A stretch of 64,000 nucleotides of DNA, taken from contig JABSSL010000043.1 of assembly GCA_013214355.1 (NCBI GenBank), forward strand, positions 1 to 64,000, read 5' to 3'. The DNA comes from Saprospiraceae bacterium. GTDB lineage: Bacteria > Bacteroidota > Bacteroidia > Chitinophagales > Saprospiraceae. The number at the start of each line of letters is the position of its first letter. The stretch's first letter is position 1. The notes below the pieces were generated by a model, which saw nothing but the letters and a program-made list of their open reading frames with translations, made no database searches and was not told where the DNA came from. The translations under genes were made by a program, and so were the position numbers. Positions 34,263-43,261 of the stretch are shown in pieces.

Positions 34263-35354
34263 ATGAAAAAGATATTGATCGTATCCTTAATGCTTATTTT
34301 TTTTAAAAGCATTAACAAGGCAGGTATTGATTTGCCTGGACAATTCAACATCGGCCCCTTACCAACCGCCGCTCCGGCCCCGGCAGACAATCCAGTAACT
34401 GGCGAAAAGGTAGCCTTGGGGAGGCAGCTCTTTTTTGATCCGATACTTTCTGCTAACAATAAGATTTCTTGTGCATCCTGCCACTCACCCAAGAAAGGGT
34501 TTGCAGATGGACGGGATAGATCAAATGGATTTTCGGAAGGTATAAAAACCAAGAGAAATTCCCCGACTGTATTAAATGCCGCATTTAATGGCATCGATTT
34601 GCATGGAAATCTAGACCCAAAGGATAGCCCACAATTTTATGATAATCGAGCTCACTCTTTGGAACAGCAATGCTTGGAGCCTTTACTAAATCCGGATGAA
34701 ATGAAAGGCTCAGCCGTATCTGCTAGTGTTTACATGGAGCAACTTGAGGAAAAAGTTACGAGTATAAAAGCCTATCGTACGCTCTTCTACCGCGCATTCT
34801 CTGACTCTACGGCTTCCATAGCGAACATCACCAAAGCCATAGCGACCTACGAACGCACCTTAATCACCCCCAACACGCCTTTCGATCGTTATATGAGAGG
34901 AGATCTCAATGCTATGACTGAAAAGCAGATCAGGGGAATGGAAGCATTTATCTCAACGGGATGCAATAATTGTCATTCCGGTCCCATGTTTAGCGACTAC
35001 AAGCTACATGTACTTGGCGTGGACGAGCATCCCGGGCTCCAGCGATTCGATGAAGGGGGTGGAAACTATGCCTTCAGAACCACCACGCTAAGAAACCTTG
35101 CTTATACCGCGCCCTATATGCACAATGGTACAGCATCCTCTCTTACCGAGGTGATGCGCTTCTATGAACGAAAAAGAAGCAAGCACACCGAAGTCTCCAA
35201 TCGGGATCTCGCGCCGGAATTTAGAGCGCTTAAACTCAATCCCTTCAATAGAGTACGCGTCAATGAAATCATCGCTTTTCTAGAGGCTTTGAACGATCCC
35301 AAGTTTGATCAATCTATTCCGGAAAGTGTACCAAGTGGGTTGCCGATTGAATGA
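34263..35354 (+). CDS. Diheme cytochrome c peroxidase (MauG/CCP family)
   Basis: A 363-residue exported protein with a signal peptide (KKILIVSLMLIFFKSINKAG). Two c-type heme sites are visible: C70-A-S-C73-H74 and C234-N-N-C237-H238. The phrases GRQLFFDPILSANNKISCASC, KRNSPTVLNAAFNG and FRTTTLRNLAYTAPYMHNG are typical of bacterial diheme peroxidases. The reaction is reduction of H2O2 to water using periplasmic electron donors. It is convergent with the DUF1801 gene, with just 3 bp between stops. Confidence 0.92.
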   Translation: MKKILIVSLMLIFFKSINKAGIDLPGQFNIGPLPTAAPAPADNPVTGEKVALGRQLFFDPILSANNKISCASCHSPKKGFADGRDRSNGFSEGIKTKRNSPTVLNAAFNGIDLHGNLDPKDSPQFYDNRAHSLEQQCLEPLLNPDEMKGSAVSASVYMEQLEEKVTSIKAYRTLFYRAFSDSTASIANITKAIATYERTLITPNTPFDRYMRGDLNAMTEKQIRGMEAFISTGCNNCHSGPMFSDYKLHVLGVDEHPGLQRFDEGGGNYAFRTTTLRNLAYTAPYMHNGTASSLTEVMRFYERKRSKHTEVSNRDLAPEFRALKLNPFNRVRVNEIIAFLEALNDPKFDQSIPESVPSGLPIE

Positions 35355-35357
35355 TGG

Positions 35358-35735
35358 TTACTGGCGCTTCTGCCTTTTTGAGGCATAAGGAACGGTTTCG
35401 TCCAACAGAAGGGCTTCTTGCCAAATCTCGAGGAGCATAGGATCATGAATTTGTTCCAATTCCTCGATGTGGATGGACATGACCTGCTTTCTTCCTTTGC
35501 TGTCCAGTAGTCCTTGATCATTGGATAATTCATTGCCGCGGGGGAAGGCGAGTTCTACACTGCCATCCTTCTGTGCGTTTAGATAGCAGATCCAGCTGTG
35601 GTTAAAGTAGAATGGGATCTTATATCTTAATTTCGCTTCTAAATTGAGCTCTTCGGTAAGCAATTCATGTAGCTGCTGTAATAGCTCTCTCTGCTTTCCT
35701 TCATGGCGGTAGATATAGTCTTCAATCAATGGCAT
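35358..35735 (-). CDS. DUF1801 family protein
   Basis: A 125-residue cytoplasmic protein. LEAKLRYKIPFYFNHSWICYLNAQKDGSVELAFPRG (split: LEAKLRYKIPFYF, then SWICYLNAQKDGSVELAF) has the pattern of DUF1801/YdhG-like proteins. The structural fold is known but no biochemical function. It is transcribed away from the outer-membrane pair, and its stop nearly abuts that of the peroxidase. Confidence 0.8.
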   Translation of the reverse strand: MPLIEDYIYRHEGKQRELLQQLHELLTEELNLEAKLRYKIPFYFNHSWICYLNAQKDGSVELAFPRGNELSNDQGLLDSKGRKQVMSIHIEELEQIHDPMLLEIWQEALLLDETVPYASKRQKRQ

Positions 35736-35772
35736 AGCCGAAGTTTTGGGCCGAAGTTAATTGTTTTGATGA

Positions 35773-36570
35773 TTAATGATTAAGACGTGGATTGTAGATG
35801 ATGGGAGCGGGCCTTGTTTTGCCCCAACGCATCCACCTAAACGCACTTTGTGGTAACATAAATGCTACATTAGCGGAGAGGTAGCTGCCCCCGTAGCGAA
35901 TATCGTTGTTTTGTGTTATTCCATTGGCACCGGTATAGCTAATACGGCCGGCTGCTGTTCTTAATAAAGCCAAATTAATCGCCAATTCGAAGAAGGATCT
36001 ATTTCCATTTTTACGATTGTGGACGAGTCCTAAACCATAACTAGCCAGTAATTGGATGGGTCGCTGTTGTAGCTCTTCAACGACCATTTCTCCATTTTGG
36101 AAACGCTCTTTGTTCAGTTGGCGATTGGTACTAAAGCCTACTTTAACACCTCCTCGGACAAAGGTCGTTAGCCCCCGGCTCAACATTTTGCGTGGGAGAA
36201 AGATGTTTCGGGTATCATATAGGCAAACCAATAGAGGAACTTCGAGGTAAAGACCTTCCGTCGTGGACTGCACCGCTCCCAATTGATAATGGTAACCACT
36301 GAAAACCATTTGCAATCCATAATCCAAGGTCAAAACACCACGACGCACACCCGCTAGGATATCAATTTTGATGTCCTCCTTCAATACGGTTCGACCCAGG
36401 ATCCCAGCAGAGTAGCGTAGTAGCCATTGTCCCTGGAAAGCCTCGTTGCTGCTTTGACTTGGTAGGGAGAGGTGATTGCCTAGTTGTAAGCCAATGGTGG
36501 TATTTCCTACTTGCCCTACGAGGGACCAACTAGCTGTTAGAAAGAATAGTAGTAGATATAATCGGCACAT
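35773..36570 (-). CDS. Hypothetical outer-membrane beta-barrel protein
   Basis: A protein of 265 residues from ATG 36570 (a GTG three codons upstream is the alternative). A signal peptide (CRLYLLLFFLTASWSLVG) is followed by alternating hydrophobic strands (LLRYSAGILG, GLQMVFSGYHYQLG, FFELAINLALL, GGSYLSANVAFML), consistent with an 8-12-strand barrel. No motif for enzyme activity. It lies 36 bp downstream of another small barrel gene on the same strand, so the two are likely an operon. Confidence 0.65.
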   Translation of the reverse strand: MCRLYLLLFFLTASWSLVGQVGNTTIGLQLGNHLSLPSQSSNEAFQGQWLLRYSAGILGRTVLKEDIKIDILAGVRRGVLTLDYGLQMVFSGYHYQLGAVQSTTEGLYLEVPLLVCLYDTRNIFLPRKMLSRGLTTFVRGGVKVGFSTNRQLNKERFQNGEMVVEELQQRPIQLLASYGLGLVHNRKNGNRSFFELAINLALLRTAAGRISYTGANGITQNNDIRYGGSYLSANVAFMLPQSAFRWMRWGKTRPAPIIYNPRLNH

Positions 36571-36606
36571 TTTTACCACATGTATTGAACTTAAGGTGAC
36601 TCGGAC

Positions 36607-37191
36607 TTAAATATAGTATAATAAGCGCAGCGCTACCGTCCATTCACCAAAGGTAGATAAGGTTCCTCTTCCATTTAAGGCTAAGGATTTGTGGAAGAAG
36701 GAAGTGGCTGCGATATTAAAGAGTAAGGCGTCGTCTCGGTCAAATCGAATGGCATCCGTCAAATTAGTTCCATCAATGGCTAGCACTCTATGTCTAAACA
36801 ATCGGGCATAAGCGATGCCAGCGCTAATCCTGCGCTTATAGAAGTTCACTTGCTTATCTTTTTCAAGGTTAAAGCGATAACCAAGGGTCAAAGGCACCTC
36901 GATATAGTGCAACCTAATTCTATTCAAGGCAAGGGAAGGCGTTTCAATGATTCTTGCATAATAGCCGTTTTGGCTATATAACATTTCCAGGTTTACGGTC
37001 AATCGTTTACTGATTAAGCTCGAAACTCCTGGTCCGAGATTAAGTCCTATACGCGTACCTACTTGACGATTTCCAGATTGCGTAAGATTGGCATCCGATA
37101 AGTTAGATCCCAAGGCCAGATATCCTTCGAATCTTTGGGCATTAAGTTGAAAGGCCAGCAGAAGAAAAATTAGAATAGGAACTCCGTTCAT
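36607..37191 (-). CDS. Hypothetical outer-membrane beta-barrel protein (OmpW/PorT-like)
   Basis: A 194-residue protein with signal peptide NGVPILIFLLLAFQLNAQ. The mature part begins RFEGYLALGSNLSDANLTQS and continues with typical barrel strands (LTVNLEMLYSQNGYY, LHYIEVPLTLGYRFN, RISAGIAYARLF), ending in an aromatic residue pattern (WTVALRLLYYI) that resembles the BAM recognition end. This is the layout of the PorT/beta-barrel domain found across Bacteroidota. Function unknown. It is the first gene of a pair with the following barrel protein. Confidence 0.7.
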   Translation of the reverse strand: MNGVPILIFLLLAFQLNAQRFEGYLALGSNLSDANLTQSGNRQVGTRIGLNLGPGVSSLISKRLTVNLEMLYSQNGYYARIIETPSLALNRIRLHYIEVPLTLGYRFNLEKDKQVNFYKRRISAGIAYARLFRHRVLAIDGTNLTDAIRFDRDDALLFNIAATSFFHKSLALNGRGTLSTFGEWTVALRLLYYI

Positions 37192-37316
37192 ACTATATAA
37201 ACGGGCTTTTACAATTTAGCTGGGGGTATTCGCAATTTTAACATTATCCGTTCCAGGATTAGACTGTCTCCAGCATCCCTAAGGCTTTAGATTAACTTAT
37301 GCTCTGAAGTTGCTTA

Positions 37317-38450
37317 TTATTTTTTCATTTCCTTCTTGATCAATTCAATTTCTTCATCCCACATCCCACCACCAAATCTCTCATTCGAGAGTTCATTGGC
37401 TTCTACTAAGAAATCCAGTGCCCGTTGCAAATCCTTTTCCACTCCCAGCCCTTTGAAGTAGTAGAAGCTGAGATCTGCCTTTGCATTTAGGTTTCCTAGG
37501 TCGGAACTACGCATGGCCAGTTGAATCCCTTGCTTCAAATCTCTATAATCCCCTTCATCCCGCATGTAGAGTCTAGATAGCTTCAGCGCTGCCCGCCCAG
37601 CGTAGCCCCGATGGTCCAGTAAGACCTCTAGCGCTGCGACGGCCTGCGTCTTAAGATCTGGCCGGTAGTCAAGGATGAAATCTGCTAGCTCATAATTATC
37701 TTCTACGTTTCCCCAGCGGATTGCTTTTTCTCGCCAAGCAATCACACTATCAGATTCTACCTCCTCCTGAAACTCGTAATGTGAGGCAATGGACGCAGCT
37801 GCGGTCGGATGACCCTGCGGGGCTAGATCCCGATAAATGGCTAATGCCCGCTCAGCTCTCTCCTTCATGAAGAAATCTTCATATTTGTCATCTTCCAAGG
37901 AGAGGGCGTAGACATACATACAGTCAAGACAATCTTCTATTTCACTGAGATCTTGATTTTCAAATCCAACGGTATCAATATTCGCGATTAGTTCAGCTGC
38001 TATTTCATAGGGTTGGGTATACTGAATAGAGTACAGATGAAAGTACCAACCAAATGTTTCATCCCAGAGGAAGACCCTAGAGGACCATTGCTCCTCCACA
38101 CGGCGGTAGAGTAATATTTGACCCGAACCGTTATCTCCAAAAGCTAATTGGTCTTGGTTAAATACCCCCGCCTTTCGCAGAGAATCAGTGATGGTCTGTA
38201 TTTTATCAGCAGTCCAAAGATAATGAGGATTTCTTCCCTCTTGATCGGTTGATTGGGCTGCGATGCCCTTTTCCGGGGTAGTAGGCCCTTGGTAGGATAG
38301 GAGGTACTCCTTGTAATCTGAGGGAAGCGGTCCGCCATAAGTTTTTTCTAGATTGGCTAGGTCTGATGCGGAGAAACCAGACTGCCCAACGACTGTAGTG
38401 GTCGCTAATAGTAGGAAAGCCAGTAGCCCTAAGGTACTTTTGCGCAGCAT
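37317..38450 (-). CDS. Secreted SMI1/KNR4 (SUKH) domain protein with Sel1-like repeats
   Basis: A protein of 377 residues from ATG 38450, which opens the signal peptide LRKSTLGLLAFLLLATTTVVGQ; an upstream ATG adds 8 residues. Residues ~25-160 fit the SUKH fold (LANLEKTYGGPLPSDYKEYL, then LLYRRVEEQWSSRVFLWDE). The second half has Sel1/TPR-like helical repeats (YELADFILDY, AALKLSRLYMRDEGDYRDL, KADLSFYYFKGLGVEKDLQ). SUKH proteins are best known as cytoplasmic immunity proteins against nuclease toxins; an exported one joined to Sel1 repeats is unusual. Here no toxin gene is adjacent. Confidence 0.75.
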   Translation of the reverse strand: MLRKSTLGLLAFLLLATTTVVGQSGFSASDLANLEKTYGGPLPSDYKEYLLSYQGPTTPEKGIAAQSTDQEGRNPHYLWTADKIQTITDSLRKAGVFNQDQLAFGDNGSGQILLYRRVEEQWSSRVFLWDETFGWYFHLYSIQYTQPYEIAAELIANIDTVGFENQDLSEIEDCLDCMYVYALSLEDDKYEDFFMKERAERALAIYRDLAPQGHPTAAASIASHYEFQEEVESDSVIAWREKAIRWGNVEDNYELADFILDYRPDLKTQAVAALEVLLDHRGYAGRAALKLSRLYMRDEGDYRDLKQGIQLAMRSSDLGNLNAKADLSFYYFKGLGVEKDLQRALDFLVEANELSNERFGGGMWDEEIELIKKEMKK

Positions 38451-38579
38451 ATATAGTATGGGTAGTTTGATCAAATATAATACACCCTATCATAACGGGA
38501 AAACGGCTGCATCTTGTATGACTTCTCCCTTTGGAAAAACCGAGGTGAGTATGTAGATCATTGACTCGCTTTACAGCTG

Positions 38580-39488
38580 CTAGATTAGTTCTTTCACTTT
38601 GTTCTCTTTTACCAGGTCCTGGGGAGCGTAGTCGGGGTAGGGGATGGGTAGATACTCGATGAAGCTGACCTGCTCTCGAAGGTACCTTACGATTTCATTT
38701 TCGTTCCCTTCCTCTTTCTTGAAAAATACGGTCTCCAATTGGTTGAAATCATCTAAAGAACTAAAGTTTCCGACCCTGTGCAGGAGCATCTTTCTAGCAA
38801 TCGGCAGGTTTGAATTGGACATGGAGATGGAGATACCTTTCAGCATTTCCATCGTCTCGGCATAGAGAGGAGGTAGATGGAAGTGTGCCATGAAGTTATC
38901 GATGGCTAAGGTGTTCTTCTCCGCAATCTGTATGGTGAATAGGTGGTTGTTGGACATGTATCCAAACCCTTCGTACCAGGCTGGACTCTTCTTGTTGCCT
39001 TTCCTGACCCGGTAAGTCTGTTGGCGCGCATCGTAGTAGATCAGGAAGGGTTCCCGTTTTACCCGGTAGCCGAAGGAGGAAATATAATAGCAATGGTAGA
39101 CGCCTTCCAGCAAGCGTAGAATCTCTCCTGGTGAGCCATTGATGAGATTGTCAATATACTTCAGGGGTTTGTGCTCGCGTACTTCGAACAGTTGCAGCTT
39201 TAGGGTTTCAAGTTTCTGTAGGTATTCCTGAATTCTCCGACGAGTCTTCAACTCTGAAACATTATTGACTTGATGGAATACAGCTTTGATCTCTTGCTCC
39301 GTTAAAGGTCCCTGCTGACCGTTCTGTACCAGTTCACTCAGAACATTATTGATTAGCGCGGAAAAAGCGGAAGGATACATGTCTAGAGCATGGGCAATTT
39401 CCTTGTTCTTAATGCCAGCCTCCTTCAGGAAGCGAGTTAACTGAAGCATGCGCCGGGCCTGATCGATGAAAGAAGGGGTTGCAGACAT
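38580..39488 (-). CDS. Predicted HTH protein divergent from SusC
   Basis: A 302-residue cytoplasmic protein that I do not recognise by name. Residues ~8-50 (RMLQLTRFLKEAGIKNKEIA, then LDMYPSAFSALINNVL) look like a helix-turn-helix of the Cro/C1 style, with ~65-105 a coiled-coil stretch (KTRRRIQEYLQKLETLKLQL). The C-terminal 180 residues are a mixed alpha/beta domain with HCYYISSFGYRVKREPFLIY, which may sense a ligand. It is divergent from SusC across a 379-bp gap, the usual place for a regulator of a SusCD locus. Confidence 0.55.
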   Translation of the reverse strand: MSATPSFIDQARRMLQLTRFLKEAGIKNKEIAHALDMYPSAFSALINNVLSELVQNGQQGPLTEQEIKAVFHQVNNVSELKTRRRIQEYLQKLETLKLQLFEVREHKPLKYIDNLINGSPGEILRLLEGVYHCYYISSFGYRVKREPFLIYYDARQQTYRVRKGNKKSPAWYEGFGYMSNNHLFTIQIAEKNTLAIDNFMAHFHLPPLYAETMEMLKGISISMSNSNLPIARKMLLHRVGNFSSLDDFNQLETVFFKKEEGNENEIVRYLREQVSFIEYLPIPYPDYAPQDLVKENKVKELI

Positions 39489-39721
39489 AGGTAGGTGATT
39501 ATGGTGTTCCTAATGAATCGCAAAAGTCAATTCCAAGTGCACAGTTTGAAAATTTGGCGCTATTTGTCTGGGGTGGGCAGAGGGTGTTTGGGTTGCTTCC
39601 TCTGCATCTTTTGTATGCTAGCAAAGGTCCTGGTCACGTATTAATTAATATGAATAATGGGATTAATTAATTATTAAAAGACACTTAACCTCCTCAACAC
39701 TTTCTCAACATATCCCGCCGC

Positions 39722-39729
39722 TACTTTTG
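39722..39729 (+). promoter_or_regulatory. -7 box of the SusC promoter
   Basis: TACTTTTG matches the TAnnTTTG consensus, and no TTG lies at the expected -33 distance, suggesting that an activator or an alternative sigma factor is needed. Transcription from ~39736 would give a ~130-nt leader, common for susC transcripts and a target for small-RNA control. In 39489-39867 I see nothing else definite. Confidence 0.5.
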
Positions 39730-39867
39730 CTCCCAATTCCAGAGCGCTACAAATGATCAAATCCCAAAACAACAGTCAACACAACTTGAATCTTTCAACA
39801 GCTCAGTTCTAGCCCTTTAAGCTTCTGGATTTACTGTATCATTCATTAATCTAAAACTTGCTTAGTT

Positions 39868-42800
39868 ATGAACGTTAACCTTCGAAAAGGAAAAAAGGTA
39901 TCCTACCTAAAAGGTATGGCTACACTTTTAGCCTTGTGCTTTATTACCACACAAGCTTGGTCACAGCTTACCGTGACTGGAAAGGTGACAGATGCTGGCA
40001 CTGCCGAACCTTTGATTGGTGTCAATATCTTAGTTAAAGGAACTGCTCAAGGGACAGTTACGGACATTGATGGTGCCTACGAGCTTGAATTGAAAGAAGG
40101 TACAGAAACCTTGGTTTTTTCCTTCATCGGTTATGCCAACCAAGAAATTGCGGTAAACGGTCAGTCGACCTTAGATATCGCTCTAGCCGAAGGTTTGGCT
40201 TTGTCCGAAGCAGTAGTCACTGCACTCGGTATCAAGCGGGATGAAAAATCACTGGGATATGCTGTGCAAAAGTTGGATGGTGACGAATTCACACAAGCTA
40301 AAGAACCTAACTTTGTTAACGCCCTATCTGGTAAAGTTGCAGGTGTGAATATTACCAATGGTGGTTCTGGTGTGGGTTCTTCTTCTCGTATCGTGATCCG
40401 GGGTGAATCTTCTTTATCCGGTAACAACCAGCCTTTATTCGTAGTAAATGGTATTCCAATTAACAACAGCATTGGTGGAAATAATCGTGCAGAAGGAAAC
40501 CTAGAAACGGATTATGGTAATGGGGCAGGAGAGATCAACGCGGACGATATTGAGTCTATCTCCGTATTGAAAGGTGCAAACGCAACGGCTCTTTACGGTT
40601 CTCGTGCCGCTAATGGTGTAATCTTGATTACCACCAAATCAGGGGCGGCTACGAAGGGAATTGGAGTAAGCTTCAATTCGACTACTACTCTTGAAAACCC
40701 CCTGAGAATTCCTGAATACCAAAACCGATACGGACAAGGATCTAACTTCCAGTTCGAATTCGTAAACGGATTTGGTGGCGGTACCGCAGATGGGGTTGAT
40801 GAAAGCTGGGGCCCAGCTTTCAGAGGCCAGTCCATCAATCAACACGATAGCCCTACTTCTAGTGGTGTTAGAGCGGGTGATTTCGCTGCCCGTCCATTAA
40901 ATCCAGACGGTACTTTTGCCGATCAAATCAATGCTACTCCTTGGACAGCTGCTCCAACGAATATTGAAGATTTTTTCGAAACGGGTGTGACGACTTCTAA
41001 CAACATCGCCTTATCAGGAGGAGATGCAAACCGTAACTTCCGTTTGTCTTACACCAATCTGTATTCTGAAGGTATTCTTCCGAATACCAACTTGAAGCGT
41101 AACACTTTGGCTTTTGATGCTTCTCAGAAATTCTTGGATAACAAGTTGAAAATTACCACGAATATCAACTATGTAAATTCAGGTTCTGATAACCGTCCCA
41201 ATAACTCCTATGGTACAGAAAACGTGATGTACTTATGGGTTTGGTTTGGACGCCATATCGATATGAATTCTTTGAGAAACTACTGGCAGCCAGGCTTGGA
41301 AGGTGTTCAACAGTACAACTATAATTATAACTGGCATGATAATCCTTACTTCACGATGTTCGAAAACACGAACGCATTTGATAAGGATAGAATTTATGGT
41401 AACGTAAATGCAACTTACGAGATCTCTCCAAAACTGAATCTAATGGTTCGTTACGGCTTGGATCTGTTCAATGATCTAAGAGTGGGTAAGCGTGCCTTCA
41501 GTACGCAACGTTTTCCACAAGGGCAATACCGTGAAGATCGAATCTTCTTCGAGGAAAGAAATGCTGATTTCCTTTTGTCCTACAACGACAACTTTGCGGA
41601 CAACATCACCTTCACAGCCAACGTGGGGGCTAACCAGATGAATCAGACGAATCGTTTCAACCGAATTTCTGCTAACGAATTGGCTATTCCAGCGGTATAT
41701 TCTTTAAATAACTCTGCCATTCCTTTATCCAATAGCCAATTCAACTCCGAGCGACGAATCAACAGTTTGTATGGGGCATTCCAGGTAGGAATTAACAATG
41801 CCATTTACTTAGACTTCGCCGGTAGAAATGACTGGTCTTCTACACTTCCTGATGGTAACAATTCTTATTTCTATCCATCGGCCTCTGTTTCTTTTATCCT
41901 GTCTGAGCTGTTAGACATGTCAAACGGAACATTCTTGAAGTTACGTGGCGGATGGGGACAAGTAGGTAACGATACAGATCCTTACTCATTGAACAGTTTC
42001 GTTGAATTCTTGACGAACCCGTTCGGTGGTCAGTTATTGGCAACAGAGAGTAACACCCTTCCAAACGCTAATCTACTTCCGGAGCGTGCTTCTACCTTTG
42101 AAATCGGTGCTGATCTGCGCTTATTCAATGGAAGAATGAACTTAGATGTTACTTACTACAATACCGAGACCAAGAACCAGATTCTTCAAATTCCAGTATC
42201 TCAAACTACTGGCTACTCACAGCAATTCATCAATGCCGGTGCCATCAGAAGTCAAGGTGTTGAGGCCTTATTAAGCTTCTCTCCAGTACGTACAAGAGAC
42301 TTCAACTGGGAAGTTAATGTGAATTTCACACTGAACAGATCTAAGGTGTTGAGTCTTGCGGAAGGTTTACAGACGCAACAACTTAATGGCAACTACCTCC
42401 AGGTCTTAGCTAAGGTGGGTGAAAGAATGGGGGATGTGTACGGAACCGGTTTCGTATTAGTAGATACAGAAACCAACCAGAGAGTAACAGTTGAAGATGT
42501 AGAAGATATCAAACCAACTTACGCTAACCTATATGATGCAAGTGGATTCCCCGTTCGTGATCCAAATCTACGTCGCTTAGGTAACTATAATCCAGATTGG
42601 CTCGGCGGTATTTACAATACCCTTTCTTACAAAGGACTAAGCCTTGGCTTCTTGTTAGATGGTCGGGTTGGAGGTGTGGTGATGTCAAGAACACTATTGA
42701 TTGGTGGTACCTCAGGAATGATGGCTGAAACAGCACAATTCGATCGTGAGACGGGTACTTTCATTGGTGGTGTTACTAGAGTTGACGGAGTAAGCGAATT

Positions 42801-43188
42801 GGACAGAGCTGGTGTTAAAGAAGTAGTAGATGGTGAAGGTAATGGAACAGGCACTTATGTCGCCAATGACACGGAACTTTCTGCACGTGACTTCTACTGG
42901 TCACACTTCAACCGTGGCAATGAGCAAGTAGGCATGTATGATGCCTCTTTCTTGAAATTACGCGAGGTAAGATTAGGCTACAATTTTCCTAAATCAATAG
43001 TATCTAAGATTGGTGCACAGCGAATTTCACTTTCTGTAGTAGGACGAAATTTATTGTTGTGGACCGAGAACCCACACTTTGATCCAGAAGTATTCTCTTT
43101 CAATAGAAATGCAATTGTTCCGGGTGTTGAAGATATGGCAACACCTTCTTCTAGAAGTTACGGGGTGAACCTAAACGTAACCTTCTAA
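39868..43188 (+). CDS. SusC/RagA-type TonB-dependent outer-membrane transporter
   Basis: A 1106-residue transporter. A signal peptide (residues ~15-32, GMATLLALCFITTQAWSQ) is followed by a carboxypeptidase-regulatory-like domain (TVTGKVTDAGTAEPLIGVNI), the plug with the TIGR-type SusC motif (SISVLKGANATALYGSRAAN, near 230), and the ~22-strand barrel ending in YGVNLNVTF. It imports a SusD-bound ligand using TonB energy. With the SusD gene 73 bp after, and phosphonate-type enzymes downstream, the ligand may be a phosphonate-bearing molecule rather than a plain glycan; that is inference. No TonB box or sigma-interacting secretin domain stood out. Confidence 0.95.
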   Translation: MNVNLRKGKKVSYLKGMATLLALCFITTQAWSQLTVTGKVTDAGTAEPLIGVNILVKGTAQGTVTDIDGAYELELKEGTETLVFSFIGYANQEIAVNGQSTLDIALAEGLALSEAVVTALGIKRDEKSLGYAVQKLDGDEFTQAKEPNFVNALSGKVAGVNITNGGSGVGSSSRIVIRGESSLSGNNQPLFVVNGIPINNSIGGNNRAEGNLETDYGNGAGEINADDIESISVLKGANATALYGSRAANGVILITTKSGAATKGIGVSFNSTTTLENPLRIPEYQNRYGQGSNFQFEFVNGFGGGTADGVDESWGPAFRGQSINQHDSPTSSGVRAGDFAARPLNPDGTFADQINATPWTAAPTNIEDFFETGVTTSNNIALSGGDANRNFRLSYTNLYSEGILPNTNLKRNTLAFDASQKFLDNKLKITTNINYVNSGSDNRPNNSYGTENVMYLWVWFGRHIDMNSLRNYWQPGLEGVQQYNYNYNWHDNPYFTMFENTNAFDKDRIYGNVNATYEISPKLNLMVRYGLDLFNDLRVGKRAFSTQRFPQGQYREDRIFFEERNADFLLSYNDNFADNITFTANVGANQMNQTNRFNRISANELAIPAVYSLNNSAIPLSNSQFNSERRINSLYGAFQVGINNAIYLDFAGRNDWSSTLPDGNNSYFYPSASVSFILSELLDMSNGTFLKLRGGWGQVGNDTDPYSLNSFVEFLTNPFGGQLLATESNTLPNANLLPERASTFEIGADLRLFNGRMNLDVTYYNTETKNQILQIPVSQTTGYSQQFINAGAIRSQGVEALLSFSPVRTRDFNWEVNVNFTLNRSKVLSLAEGLQTQQLNGNYLQVLAKVGERMGDVYGTGFVLVDTETNQRVTVEDVEDIKPTYANLYDASGFPVRDPNLRRLGNYNPDWLGGIYNTLSYKGLSLGFLLDGRVGGVVMSRTLLIGGTSGMMAETAQFDRETGTFIGGVTRVDGVSELDRAGVKEVVDGEGNGTGTYVANDTELSARDFYWSHFNRGNEQVGMYDASFLKLREVRLGYNFPKSIVSKIGAQRISLSVVGRNLLLWTENPHFDPEVFSFNRNAIVPGVEDMATPSSRSYGVNLNVTF

Positions 43189-43211
43189 GAAAGCTCATTC
43201 ATTAACCTGCC

Positions 43212-43240
43212 GTTTGTGAGACTTCGGAAGTCTCACAAAC
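43212..43240. promoter_or_regulatory. Strong hairpin between SusC and SusD genes
   Basis: GTTTGTGAGACTTC (43212-43225) and its perfect complement (43227-43240) form a stem of 13 bp with a 3-nt loop, 23 bp after the SusC stop. It lacks a T-run and may act as an mRNA processing or 3'-protection element, tuning SusC above SusD. The SusD start lies 21 bp beyond. Confidence 0.6.
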
Positions 43241-43261
43241 AGCGGCGGCAAAATTTCGACC

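Noticed and set aside
43212-43240. The SusC-SusD hairpin as a Rho-independent terminator
   Set aside because: No T-run follows and SusD needs read-through, so a processing or stability role is preferred.
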